From the NCBI RefSeq assembly GCF_028389875.1, contig NC_084682.1:6520001-6584000 (forward strand): DNA of 64,000 nucleotides. The letters run 5' to 3'. Origin of the DNA: Rhea pennata. Lineage: Eukaryota; Chordata; Aves; Rheiformes; Rheidae. The position numbers and the translations under genes were made by a program. This document shows, in pieces, positions 49,394 to 61,845 of the stretch. The notes under the pieces were generated by a model that had not been told where the DNA came from, searched no databases, and saw nothing but the letters and a program-made list of their open reading frames with translations. Numbering within the stretch: position 1 is the stretch's first letter; each line of letters begins with the position of its first letter.

Positions 49394-52300
49394 CTGCAGG
49401 TCAAAAACAATCTATTGTAGTCATCAAAACCACACTTCCTTCCTCAGCTCCAAGCAGGAGGAGTAAACTAACAGGGAAATGCCATTTCAGCGGGTGCAAT
49501 GCATTGTCTTAGCTCATTACAAACACATTACAAAAAATTAGCCCATTACAAAAGCAAATAAGATGAACTTTCATAATATTTAGAAAGAGAAAAAAGAGCT
49601 CCACCATTAACCATAGCAACTGGCAATCCTTAATGAGATTCTGTTTTCTTTAAAACAAGGAAAAGAAAACGCTCGGAACAGGCCTTCCGCCCTGGTTTGC
49701 CCTAAAGCCTCTCCCAACCCACGCACCAGATACCCTGCACCAGGCCTTTCGTTTAGTGGATGTGCAGATCTAGTTTCCCAACTCGCTGTGCTTTTATGGG
49801 AGAACTAGGTTACCTGAAAGGAGTTGTCTGAATCGTGGTATCTTATCCCTCATCCAGAAGATAAGTAATGAGGCCATAAAAAAGGCCATTTGATCCTACA
49901 ACAGTCATATCTGGTTGGAGTTTATTTAGATTGCAAGCACCCTGAATGTAAAAGCTATGAACAACATAAAACATGCTGTCATGAATCAACAGTAAGATTC
50001 CCTAGGATTAATTAGGGGCCTACTATCACAGTGAAGCTGTGAGAACTCTTATATCACTGCTACCAGTAAAAACAACTGCCCTAATTCATTACTAGTTGTT
50101 AAAAGGAAAAGCATGTCAAGAGGACTGGAAAAGCAAGCCATATGAACTCTTCAAACACAAACGAAACCAATTAGTGTTGTGGGGCTTCAGATTTTCTTTT
50201 TATACAAAGACCTTTAAAATCTCCTTTGAAGAATGGTGATGTATATTAATTACAGTTCCAAGTCAGTGTAGGTTTAATCATTTCTGGCTATAAATTGGCA
50301 GCTATGCAGATGCGTATTCTCTTTTAAAACCAGAACAGTGGTACGTTCAATTAAATACTTTTTTCAGTGTCCTATGAGCTCTTTGCCCAATCTGCTCATC
50401 TTTCACCAGCCATTGTCTGCAAATCCTTGAAGAGAGGAAATCAAGCAAACTAGAATCCACTCGTGTAGCAAAGGGCAGACCACGAATACCTGTCTGCAGA
50501 TGACTCTTTCTGGGGATCATCCTGAGCAAAGGATGAGATCCTCCATGGAACGGTGATCTGCGCTGCTAAATTGTGTAAAGCACTGTCAGTCTGTTTTTTG
50601 GACAGGATTATAATGTTATTAACCACTCCTGCATTGAACTCCAAAGGTGATGGCACCATAGCTGCAGGAACGGTAGAGATAACAGTATTACAAAGAAAAA
50701 CCTATATTCTTTGAACAGGCAAAATTACTTAAGACTGATTTATTCTGCAGGGTCGAATGTCTGATGCATTTGTTACCATCTTACTGCTTTCAGGTTTTCA
50801 AAAACTGGCACCTTGCCTGGCTTAGATCTGATTTACTGGATCACATGAAGTCTGCCCTTTCACATTTAAATTTCATCCCTTCCTAGACATCTGTTTCCCC
50901 TTCCTTTGCCAAGCACTTTCTCCTTCAGGTGCTTGCTTCAGGTGACCTGAGTTATACGCAAGGGTTTGATCAGAGTTCCTCAAGAGACAATACAGAGTGA
51001 TTTCTGATCAATATCAGCTCTTCCTAACCTCTGCATTTAAGGCTGAATTTGCTTACATGAATGTCTAATCACAGCTTCCTACAAGCTCCTGGGGGCTGAA
51101 TGAGCAATGCTGCAGCTCCTAACACGAACAGTCATGTCGATGGCATTTGTACCGGCTGAACGCAAAAGCCTGCAGGACTGGCAAGCTGCAGATAGCGACG
51201 TGAGACATCGACAGACGAGTTCCGGTGATTGCTCTGGCAGTTTAAGAAATCATGCTTTGCCGGAGAGTCGACAATGGAAATCATCTCCCGCGTTTCAGAT
51301 GCGTTAGTGCTGTAACTGCTGTCTCAGATGAAACTGTTGGGAAAGGAGGCTGCACAGCAAAATGCTGGGCACTGCGCTGAGGAGCAGGTAATGTAGTTCC
51401 AAATCCCCTCCTGTTGTCAGATCAGCAGTCTCTGCTAGAGGGAAGTGGTAACTCCTTAAACCGCTGTAGCAAATTCATCAGGGGCTCACCTCTCAGCAGC
51501 TCGGAGGCATGAGTCTGACTGCCAGTGCTAACACAGGAATCACGGACAGACAAAAATCTACATTTGGCAGCATGGACAGCTTATTACTCATGTTGATGTT
51601 TCAGCACTCTCTTGCTATATTACCATTCAAGAGTTCAAAAGAACAAAAGCATAAGCTATAAAATTCAAATTTTTCACTCTTCAGGGAAACATCAAGAGCA
51701 GTGATTTCTGAAAACCTAAGCAATTAAGAAACAGCAAAGCAGCGAGCCAAAGCAAAAAACTCAAAAATTAAGCACAGAGAACATACAGAGAAAGAAATGA
51801 CACTATGCTAAAGGAAAACAGATAGCAAAGGGAACAGAAGGTGATTCAGACTCATTCTAGATTCAACAGATGTTCGCACAGTCTCCTGATTTGCATCTAT
51901 AAGACAAAGATAGTACTAGGAAAATAGTATTATGATGATCAGAAGAAAAATTATGCATAAGAAAAAACATAAAAGAGGAAAAGAAACAACTGCATTCAAG
52001 TACTTACTTTCCTAGCAAGAATTTTACTGATACAGGAACGAGTATCAAAAAGCCTTGCTAACCTCTAACTTGGAATTGGCTGACACTGCTACAGCAACAG
52101 ATTGAAACCGTAAGCGGTCAGGAATGTAAAGTTTACACTAGAGAAAACAAAAATGCAAATGTTGTTAATAAGTATGTGACATAAGATATTTATGTTGGCA
52201 GTGCCACACGAGCCAAATGGAAATAGATCATCCTCACAGACGATACCATGTGCAAACTGCACAGCATCCTCAACTGAAGCTTCCACTGAGCTGTGTATTT

Positions 52301-55300
52301 TCAGTACTACCGGTTTTGTGCAACTAGTGAAACGAGGCAATGTTACGATAATATAGTTTATAGATAAAAAGCACCCTGATGTGCAGCAAGACAAGCACAT
52401 CTCTTTCTCAAGGCTAACAGCAAGGATGTTCTTGAAATGTATACAAAAAAAAGGGCAGAAACCATGTTGATGCTTCTTGTTCTAATAAATAATTCCAAGG
52501 TCATGACTGCTTTTCAGCATTCAAGTTTAAATTACTCCCAAATAACTAAAACATGTTTTTGTAGCAGATAATATAGCATATCAATGTTGTTCTTTTTCCT
52601 ATAAATTTTATATAAAATGCAGCTATGTGATTAAGATTAATCTATTGTCAAGGTAGGCCTCAACAATAACTTCTATTTCACACAAGCCATTAACAGTTAC
52701 TAAAATCTCATTGCAATATATTCATACAATAAGCAATTTTCAAATTTAATTTTCTCCCTACCTAGTGCTCTAAATAGTATCATCTCTAAGAGGGCCAAGA
52801 AGGAACAAAGCAAGGAGGCAGCAAAATTTTATTTTGTAATTTAATTGGTACAAAATTCTTACAGCTAAGAAAAGGTCAGTTTTCTTCTGCAGTTAGTATA
52901 TACTTTTAAAGCCTAGGTACCTAGGGTTAAGATTCTTAATGTGTATATTAGATGCATTGATAAAAATGGCCAGATCTTTAGAACTGTGGAATAGCTACGC
53001 ATTAGAAGGAAGTCAGCTGAAGCCACCGTACTGCTCACCTTGGAGAGTCCTGCTATCTTTATTTAGAAGACTAATAAGCAATTAATACTATACTTCACTT
53101 CTTTAGGCACTTTGTACCTAGAACTGCTAGCTATAACTTAAGTATCTGCTCCATTTCAAGTACATCACTGGACTATAAACTGAAGTGCTTAAAATTAGGC
53201 AAATACTTACTAAAAGCAGAGCACGCAAAGAGAAGGATGACACCCATGTTCTGTTTTCCTCTCTCCTCCCCTAAGCACCCATCAGTGATCAGTATCACAG
53301 ACAGGATACTGGAAGAGACTGGCCTTTATCACAGCCCAGCACGGCATTTCTTACAGCCTGCCAATTCTACTCTTTATTTCCAGTTAAATCTATGTATGGA
53401 TTTTCTAACATAGCAAAATAAAACACGAACCCACCATCCATCCCCTGAATCCTCTTAGAAGAGGATGAAAAGATGAATCCCTCATCAGCTGTGGCACTAA
53501 GCACTGGCAGATGCGTTGCTCAGTAATGTGACTGCTGCTGGGAACTCAAGCTGTATTTATTAAACAAATGTGTATGCGGAATACTTTATTACCATGCAGC
53601 CTTTCCCAGCTGTGCATTTTAACAGTGGCTTTTTTTTTAATTAAACACTATGTATGAATTTCTCAGAAGCTCAAAACAGTGATAATTACCAAATCAGATT
53701 GTAATAATAGAATTACATTACACGATAAGTAATGTAGCAAGATCAAAATCTTGCTGACAAATTCTTGCAGCACGAAGTTACTTGTAGAAGCTTTTAATGA
53801 TTTTATTTATGAAGAAGACAGACCAGAAAGCTGATGATGTGAGAATAATTGGTAACCTGACCATCAACATGATTTCAGTTGAAGATCAACGAAGTGTTTG
53901 TGCTATTCATAAAATAAGTATGCAGATCTGTGCATGTTCATAGTGGCATGTATACATGCAAGCAAATGACACATACACAGACATACATATACACACATAT
54001 CTGTCTAGACTTTTCTTTTGTAAAACAAAGGCAAATGTTTTAGGAACATGCTGTCGTTTATTATAATCACACTTAACATTTCTGCTTACCCAAGTAAAAG
54101 CAAAGTACAAGAGACTTCATCATCCTCTCTGTGCTTCTTTTAAGCGTTCAAACTAATATTTATTTAATTTAACAGAGACAAGACAATCTATCACAAATGT
54201 TGGAGAATAAATAAGTCCACACTGAAGAACTCAAAAAATTCTGAACAGAACTGAAAAACTGTCTGAAGTATATGCAATATTTGAAGGGTAACAAACCTCA
54301 GCATCACTGAACAGAACAGTCTATGGGTTAAAAGCTATTGTTCGTTTGAACAATAAGCCAAGGATTCTATTAAAAATCTATAAACTATAATAGAAAATGG
54401 GGTTCTGATCACTTCAAAAGCTGTCAAGCACATAATCTAACTCCAGTGTAGGGGGTTCATATTCTGTGAGAAAATGACTGCTATTGCCTTCTCAAGCAAT
54501 AATTCAAAATTGTTCAGGGCCAACACGTTTGTAGAAGAAACAACAAAAAGAAATAAAGTAAAAGACTGAATGATAGGATTAGAGCCCCTCTGAGACATAA
54601 TTAATCAAGTATGCGAAACAGGAAGTAAAATCTATTGTTGAGAAAATAAAATGTATAAATCCTCTAACATCTTCCATTTTCAAGAAGAATACATTAAATT
54701 ATTTTCTATTTAATCATAAAAGATAATCTGCCAGTCAGGTTATGCAGAGCACATATCATGAGGTACAAAGCTCTCTGAGATGGAAATCTAGTTTTTAAAA
54801 GCACAGAACTAAAATCTACTTTTCCACCAAGAGAGGAATGTGGAGCAATTTGTTTGTTAAAAGAGAAGCTGCTTAATCTTCCAAGTCATCACTATTCAGC
54901 ATTAAATAAAGCTGCACCAGTGTCATGGTTAGATCAACATCACTGTCTTTCTTCCCTTTTGTGAATCCCTGAGCCAGGAACGACATATGTTAAGGATTAA
55001 AACAGGAGGTCAGGATAGCTGTAATGTGTACAGTGTTTTACCCAGTGGGACATGAATTAGAATTTCATGCTCATTTTGGTGCTATTGTTTGAAAATAAAG
55101 CCTAGCCCATAGTCTAGAAAGGACAGAGATGAAAGAAAATGACAATTTATGCATAAAGACTTAAGAAAGAACATGAGATCAAAACATCAAAATACAAATT
55201 CACTTTTTAGTTTAAATATTATTTTATCTAAATTCATCTATTCTTTGGATACAAAGACAAGAGACTTTTACAGAGGAGTGAACAACAAAAAGTCAGAAAG

Positions 55301-57339
55301 GCAAAAAGTAACAAGCAGTATTAAATATAACTATAGCCTCACATTAATTATGAAAAGTGTAGCAGGGTAAAATTGATTTCACCCCATGTACAGGCAGCAC
55401 TGAATAAAAGTTTGAGGCATCAAAATTATTTGAGCAAGTAAGACTTTTAAAAAATATGATTAATTTGCCTACATGATATGAAATGGTCAGAAATTTTCAA
55501 TAGCATTTATTTCTGTCTTCAATTCCAGGAATGACTCAAAGGTTTTAAGTGGCAGGGAGAAGTCTCTTGAAAAGAGAATCAAGGAATCAATCTTAGACTT
55601 CATATTTACTTCTCTGTATGCTGTCTCTCACACATCTACTGCAGTAAATAGACTTGCCTCCACAAAATCTATTTACAGGCAATCTTCTCCCTACTGACAT
55701 CAAATTAAAAAATCCCGGTAGTCTCCATGGCTCTGCATGAATTTATACTCGGATGCTCTGAGAAGATGGAAGTTCTGTATGTTCGAAGATGTTGCACTGC
55801 TGCAATATCTTTCTCCTGTCCTCAGCAGAAACCAAAGTGATTCATGACAGCAATCCAAAAGCACAATTATTTGCTTGCTATGGTTCCTCGTCTCAGTATT
55901 TCACCAACAAAAATGGCCTGCAATTTCCTAACAGATATTACTCTTGAAAGACTTTGACATGCTTTGATGAAAGAGTTATGTACTGCTATTTGAGGAGGTT
56001 TAATTTAACACAGCGTTAACAATCCAGTCCACCTAATTTATTTAATACTTATTTTAGAGAAATTTGCACTGAAGTTACACGGGTACATCAATGTAACAAC
56101 AGAAATAAGTCCATCCCCAATCCTTCCACGGCTATACAAATCCAGACTAGTCCCCAAATGTATTAACATTACATTTTCTTCCAGCTGCTTTTGGTCATTA
56201 GAGAAGGGTTACATACCATTAATGAACTGACATTGAACTTGCATTGCATATCTGTATTCTGTAAATTTTAGCAATGAGTTTTGCCTAACTTTGACATTAC
56301 TAACCTTGAAATATCTGAAATACACGACTCTCTCTACAAAAACCTGACTTCTAATATAGAGATCTTATTTTCTCATTCTTGCCGCCTGGACTTGAAACAA
56401 GACACAGGAGCAAAACTGTTTTCAATTTAATATGCATAGGTAAGATAATAATGAACTGAGGGGAGGAGGGAAAAGACAGACAAAAATAAAGACAGCATAT
56501 TGCCTAAACTGGGGCATAAGCAATGAAGCTGACAAAGGTATGAGAAAGGCTTTACATCATCACTTATGAGTAACTTCCTAAGAAAAACTGATGAAGCCTT
56601 AATGCTCTTGGCTGAGCCGATGACAAGACCGACACAGATCTCTTTCAGTCACAGAATACAAAATTAATTCCTTGACTAGAAGCATTCTTGCATGAGATGC
56701 TTTCAGCACCAGAATGGCTACTCCTTAGCTACAAAAGAAAAGCAGTCCCACTAGTATCTCTTTAATCCTTCCCTTTTTTGCAGGGAATACAATCCTGTTA
56801 TTACGCAGTTTGGTTTCAGGATAAGACTATAAGCAAATGTTCTCAATGTAAGAGACTTTTAATAAAAGAATATCCTTATTATAATAATCTCTTTATTACC
56901 ACAAGATTTTCTATTCCTAAAGAGATGTTTCAGAGACTACAAGGCCCAGCTATTTCCATTTAGCAACGACCTCTCTTTACATCAAAATTATGCTTAACAG
57001 ATTGATAATGGCTGCTTTCCTTAAGCAAGCCTGCTTACATTCATTTCTTATTCTGGGCAACTGCTCAAAACACAGTATCAGCCATTACTCATTCTTTTTC
57101 AGTTTGTGTGGTTCTATTATAACATCAAATGCAATCATAAAAACAATCATCTCATGACAGTTGTCAAAAAGTGAAGTAGTTGGTTACAGAGCAGCATGAG
57201 GAAGTAATTATTCAATTAATCTTCAAGGTTAAAGCTGCTTTTGTTTAAGAGTTTTGAATAGTTAGGAGCATTGTTACTTACCAGCTGTATTTCAACTGCT
57301 GTTACAGGCCTGTGGTTAAGCAACTGTAGCTTTTCTGCC
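49250..57339 (-). CDS. CRCP: CRCP (RNA polymerase III subunit RPC9), 3' coding part, incomplete
   Basis: Two coding exons are visible: 57339-57282 and 49393-49250. Together they encode AEKLQLLNHRPVTAVEIQL then MVEESEERLTEEQIESLLQT and an acidic tail, the C-terminal portion of CRCP. CRCP/RPC9 is the Rpb4-like stalk subunit of RNA polymerase III, which pairs with RPC8 and helps initiation; it was also described as a cofactor of the CGRP receptor. Roughly the first 80 residues are missing from the window; I searched for the conserved YISKTPC and PEIVREFL segments on the minus strand up to 64000 and did not find them, so they probably lie to the right. Confidence 0.93.
49394..57281 (-). other. 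CRCP intron between the last two coding exons
   Basis: AT-rich intron of 7.9 kb. A small CpG-containing patch at 51107-51310 and a minus-strand open frame at 52089-52400 were inspected and resemble nothing known. Confidence 0.85.
57282..57339 (-). CDS. CRCP: CRCP penultimate coding exon
   Basis: A 58-nt exon between acceptor TTTTAAACAG and donor CTG|GTAAGT encodes one base of the preceding codon plus AEKLQLLNHRPVTAVEIQL. This is identical or nearly so to the human protein. The exon enters in phase 2 and leaves in phase 0. Confidence 0.95.
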
Positions 57340-58626
57340 CTGTTTAAAAGCAAAACATAAAACACCCTGAATTACTATATAATTTGAGGATCCCCAAAAA
57401 ATGACTCATAAGATGCAAATACATTCCAGATAACTTAGGGATGAAAAGCTGCTGCCAAGAATAATTTTGACTGGGTTTGTGGTGTGGTCTCATACCTCAA
57501 TTGCCATGATAATTTAGGTATTTTGAATACAGTACTTCCTTGTGTGTCTAGACACATTGCTATTGCCACCTATTGTTTAAGGCGACAAAGTAGGTATTAT
57601 TTCACTACTGCACAAGCAGTGTTTAACCTGCATAGTTACTCTCTTAATTGCTGTATAGAAATGCTAAACAGCTGTCAAAGGTCACAGAAGCTTGTGCTAT
57701 GGACAAGTGACCTCAAAAAATAGTTATCAAACCAAAGAAGTTAACGATTAGCTTCAAACCACTTGGTGACATACACCCTATGCAAACCACAGGATTAAGC
57801 CAGCGTATTTTTTTCATATTACCATGCGTTACGGCCATACTTTTACACACACATCTTCGGGCAAAAACGATGGCTTACGCCCTCCGCCCCTATGCACATC
57901 TACCTTTCAGCCCTGCAGCTGTAGCAATTCCTTACGTTACAGTAATACAGTAATTCAAACGTTTCTGACCATCTGCCCACGCTCAAAGGCAGACAGAACG
58001 CGGTTCTGTGCATCCAGGTCCGCAGTCCTGTGCCTTAACCACATTAGCACTTCTCAATATTAACTTTTTTTTTTGATTTTAGATACAAACTGTGCCGCTT
58101 CTATGTTTTTAATAGTTCAATTTCCATTCTCCTCTGCCTGCAAGGGGCAGAAAATCAGTAAAATTAGCCTGATATTGATATTTAAGCACAAAAACATTTT
58201 AATATTCAGGGAGACAGTTTAGCACAACAGAAGCCAGTGTTAAGTTCCTAAAACTTAATCCAGAATTCCTAAATTCAGAACCACAATTATGCTGTTTTTC
58301 TGGATTCATCGTAGCCATACAGCTAATAGCCCTACTTTTTCCTGCAGAAATGAAGAGATCTCACACATCTTCCCCTTAAAGACTTTGATCTTTAAAACAT
58401 AAAAATGGGTATGAAGGAAAAAAATTTCACTGACACTTAAAGATCTCTTTTTTTTTGGGGGGGGAAGATGCACTCAAATAAGCATTTTTTCAGGAAATTC
58501 AAACCAGAACATTTGAGCAATAGCTCTGCAGCCAAAAGTGATTAATTTTAGCCCCTACTGGAATACAAATCATTCTAATAGCAAAGTCCAAAACAGCTGT
58601 CATAGACCAGTAATACATATTTCATT

Positions 58627-58656
58627 AATCTCAGAAGCTCAAATCTCAGAAGCTCA
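58627..58656 (+). repeat. 15-bp tandem duplication
   Basis: AATCTCAGAAGCTCA occurs twice head to tail (58627-58641 and 58642-58656). Confidence 0.8.
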
Positions 58657-59259
58657 GAACAACACTGATCACATAATAGCAGCATGGCTAATGATCTGAG
58701 CTGGTCTTTTATGTTTTAGTGCAGAAAAGTACATTAAAATGGGACTACTAGAGATGTAAGGATGTTTATAAGGGCACATGAAGCAGTAAAAAAGGCACTT
58801 TATTATAAAAACATATAGCTACAATGTAATAATAATAAATATAATATGTAAAGGAACTTTAAACATATATTTTTTTTGGAAAAAAATCTTCAATGATTAT
58901 ATTCGATACATATCTTCTCCTAACAGACATCTGTGTTTATGCAGTATTTCACTATCGCACACAGAACATTAAAATGAAAACGGCCAGTTAATATGCTCTG
59001 TCTTGCAGTTTGTCATACAGCAGCGAACTCCAATCCTGCAGAACTAAAGCTCAGGATTCAGTACTACTCCAAGGCCATCTTTAAGGCATACTTAAACTGG
59101 CTCTGATTAGTTCCTCCTCAATTTCTTAGACCTGTGGGGGGCTTCAAAAGGAAACTTTACAGCTTTCAAGAGAAAACAGATGCTGTAATTAACAGCACGG
59201 TGCTAAGAGGTCAGGGTCCATCTGCCTAGAGATGCTTCAGAGATATCATCTTCATTTCT

Positions 59260-59665
59260 ATCGGCCTCCAACACCGGCTGCCTTTGAAATGTTGCACCAG
59301 CTAACAGCTTACACGGCTGCAAGGCACTCCAGCAGGCCAACATCCACGTATGTGCGCTCGCTGAAGCATCCAGCGTCCTCCAGGGAAGCCTCCGGCAAGC
59401 GATGCATTGCTCGGCTGCACGCACGCGTGCGCGCCGAGAGGGAGCAAATGTAATACTGGCGCAGGCAGTCATCCAGCAGCTGGGGAATAAGGCCCTGCCT
59501 TTATCCCTCGGGCGCACAGAACGAGCAGCAGCGGCATAAAATATTCCCGGCTGATGCCTCCAGAAGGAAAAATCCAGAGTTACCAACGGCCGGATGATCT
59601 AACAGGCCCTTTTTCACCTCTAAGGGAGATTCTAGGGAGTTAACGACGCAAATCAGGTTGCGGGA
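59260..59665. promoter_or_regulatory. CpG-rich patch within CRCP intron
   Basis: CpG density and GC content rise clearly against AT-rich flanks. It includes ACGCACGCGTGCGCGCC-like sequence at about 59420. It is shorter and weaker than the TPST1 and 9.4-kb islands, and no exon was recognised. Confidence 0.4.
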
Positions 59666-60584
59666 GATTCTGCGGTTCAGCAAAGACAACTGCTCTGTAT
59701 AATGAAATGAGTTTCATTATATTGGTGGTTCTGCGATGTGTATTCATAGCCCTAAAGGACAGAAAATAGCTCCACGGCAATGACAAATGTTGTTTTTAGA
59801 TCTGCTAATGACAAAACAAAATCCTAAAAAAGAAAAAATTTTCGATTGTTCCACTTAGTCCCTGAGCCACTCAGCTCCTATTTTTATAAAATGCTGGAAA
59901 ATAATTCTAATCAGGACTTTCAACTTTAGAAGAAAAGTGTACAACTTTTAAATGTGACATCTGTGAAATACAAAATAACTGAACCAGGAAACTCAAACTG
60001 ATATATGGGAGGATTTCTTGAACAGCTAAAAGCTTTCTATAGTTCAAAATCTTTTGGAATTTACATTTGCTTTAAAATGGACATGTTGTTTACTTTCTAC
60101 ATTACAAAACTGGGGAAGTGGATAAGAAATTCTCAAAAACGTAAGAAAAAAAGGAAGAAAACCCCCTTCATTTTAACAAACCACAAAACTATTCAACATG
60201 TCTGTTTGAAAAACAAACATTTTGGTTGCTATCTTACCCTTTCAACCTTCTTTCCTACTTCTATGGAATGAGAGCAGATAATTTTTCTCAGTCTTCAGGA
60301 AAAGGCTGCAGTAAAGTGGCATTTGGCACGTGGACAAATGCCACAACCGTAGCCGATATTATACTGATCATATATGTAATTTCACCTGTATTTTTGTGCA
60401 AGGACAGGAAAGATGCTTCTACTTGTACATCAGCATTTGCTCTTACAAGCAAGGTCATCAACTCACTCATTAAAAGAAAAGTGCCTGAATACATGTTCTT
60501 GAAACAACTATTTTAACTGTGGTCTCAAAGCGTTTTCTAAGAAACATCAATGATTAACACATAGTTTGCCTGCACTTATTGATA

Positions 60585-60665
60585 GGTCCTGTACAAAGTA
60601 GGAAGGACCATTATCGCCATTTTACAGATGGTAAGACTGAGAGCAGAACGATTAAGCGGTGAGGG
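60585..60665 (-). mobile_element. MIR-like ancient SINE remnant
   Basis: The plus strand reads CATTATCGCCATTTTACAGA, then TGGTAAGACTGAGAGCAGA, a close reverse complement of the MIR segment TCAGTTTCC...CATCTGTAAAATGGGGATAAT. Compared from memory. Confidence 0.6.
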
Positions 60666-61689
60666 CTCTGCAAGAGGGGGCTTGGGGGGTTTGAGGAAGG
60701 GGAAGAGATGGAGAGGGGGAGAAGGAAAGGAAGGGCCCTAAATGCAGCACTCAGTAGTAGACGTTGCTGTATTCTTTGATGGCATCATCAAAAAATACTT
60801 AAAAGGCCTGCGTGGCCATGGCCCACGGCCAGGCCTTTCATTCACGAACCGCTGGGTGCGTACAGGCAACAAAAACACAGGAAGATACTGGGGAGAAGTT
60901 CCCTTGTGTCAACCGCAGTATAAATCAGAATATTTAAAGGTAATTCCCACTGCAGTGACTATGTTCTCCCTTCTCTCCTACAGAGCAACTGGCCGCACTG
61001 GTTTTTGTTAATAAACCCTTTGGCAGCACAGTGTTGGGTCTTCAACTGCGAAGCCTACGATTTTACAAGTGACACAAAGGAATCGGAATGAGCTTCGTTA
61101 CCCAGATACGTTCGTTTGCTTTGCTTCGGGAGAAGCAAGGATGAAAGCCAAACAGGCTTCCACCGGTGCGAAGCAGTGAACGTGCCCCCATTGGTTTCCC
61201 ATGCTAATCATTCGTATCTATTTATTTACCAGCTTGACGCTTACAGCAACGCAGAGACTATTAACGTCATGGTTGAATTTAAAACTGAACCGAGATCACC
61301 GTTGTTGGCTGCCTCACTGTCAGAAAGATAAAGTATTTATAGCTGCTGTTGTTTGCTACTGTAATAAGCAATGAAAGGGACAGAAACAAAAACCTGAATA
61401 TTGACTGGATACAAGTACTGAAATCCTTTCAGCCCAAAATTAAAATTGACAGCAGAAGATGTAAGGAATCAAAGAAAAAAAAAAAAGCTTCTAAAATTGT
61501 ATCAAAAGACATCACCAGCATACATAAAAGCAGAAGTCCTACCAGAGCTGGGGAAAGAATATTAAATAACATCTTCAGTGTACAAAGAATCTGGCCAATT
61601 CATCTGAACAAAAGTATGAAAGATTTAGTGCTTTTTCCTCAAGAGCTAGGGAGCAGCCCAGCTTGGCGCCAGCAGCACTTGCCTGAGAT

Positions 61690-61845
61690 GCAGAAGCTGG
61701 AATTTTAATCCTGGCTTTCGATGTTATTTGCTTTATGGTCCCTGGTCAAGCACAACTTGTCTGTGCCTCAGTTTCCAGACGTCTACAACAGAGATAACGT
61801 TTGCAGCTCTCACAAGAGAGCTATGAGGATATCTGTCTGTAAAAT
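61690..61845 (+). mobile_element. MIR-like ancient SINE remnant
   Basis: In direct orientation: TTTAATCCTGGCTTT, then CTGTGCCTCAGTTTCCAGAC, GAGATAACGTTTGCA and GAGCTATGAGGAT, in the order of the MIR consensus. It is the best preserved of the three remnants in the window. Confidence 0.7.

Noticed and set aside
52089..52400. Minus-strand 103-codon open frame in a CRCP intron
   Set aside because: No splice context fitting CRCP and no recognised domain; AT-rich composition like the rest of the intron.
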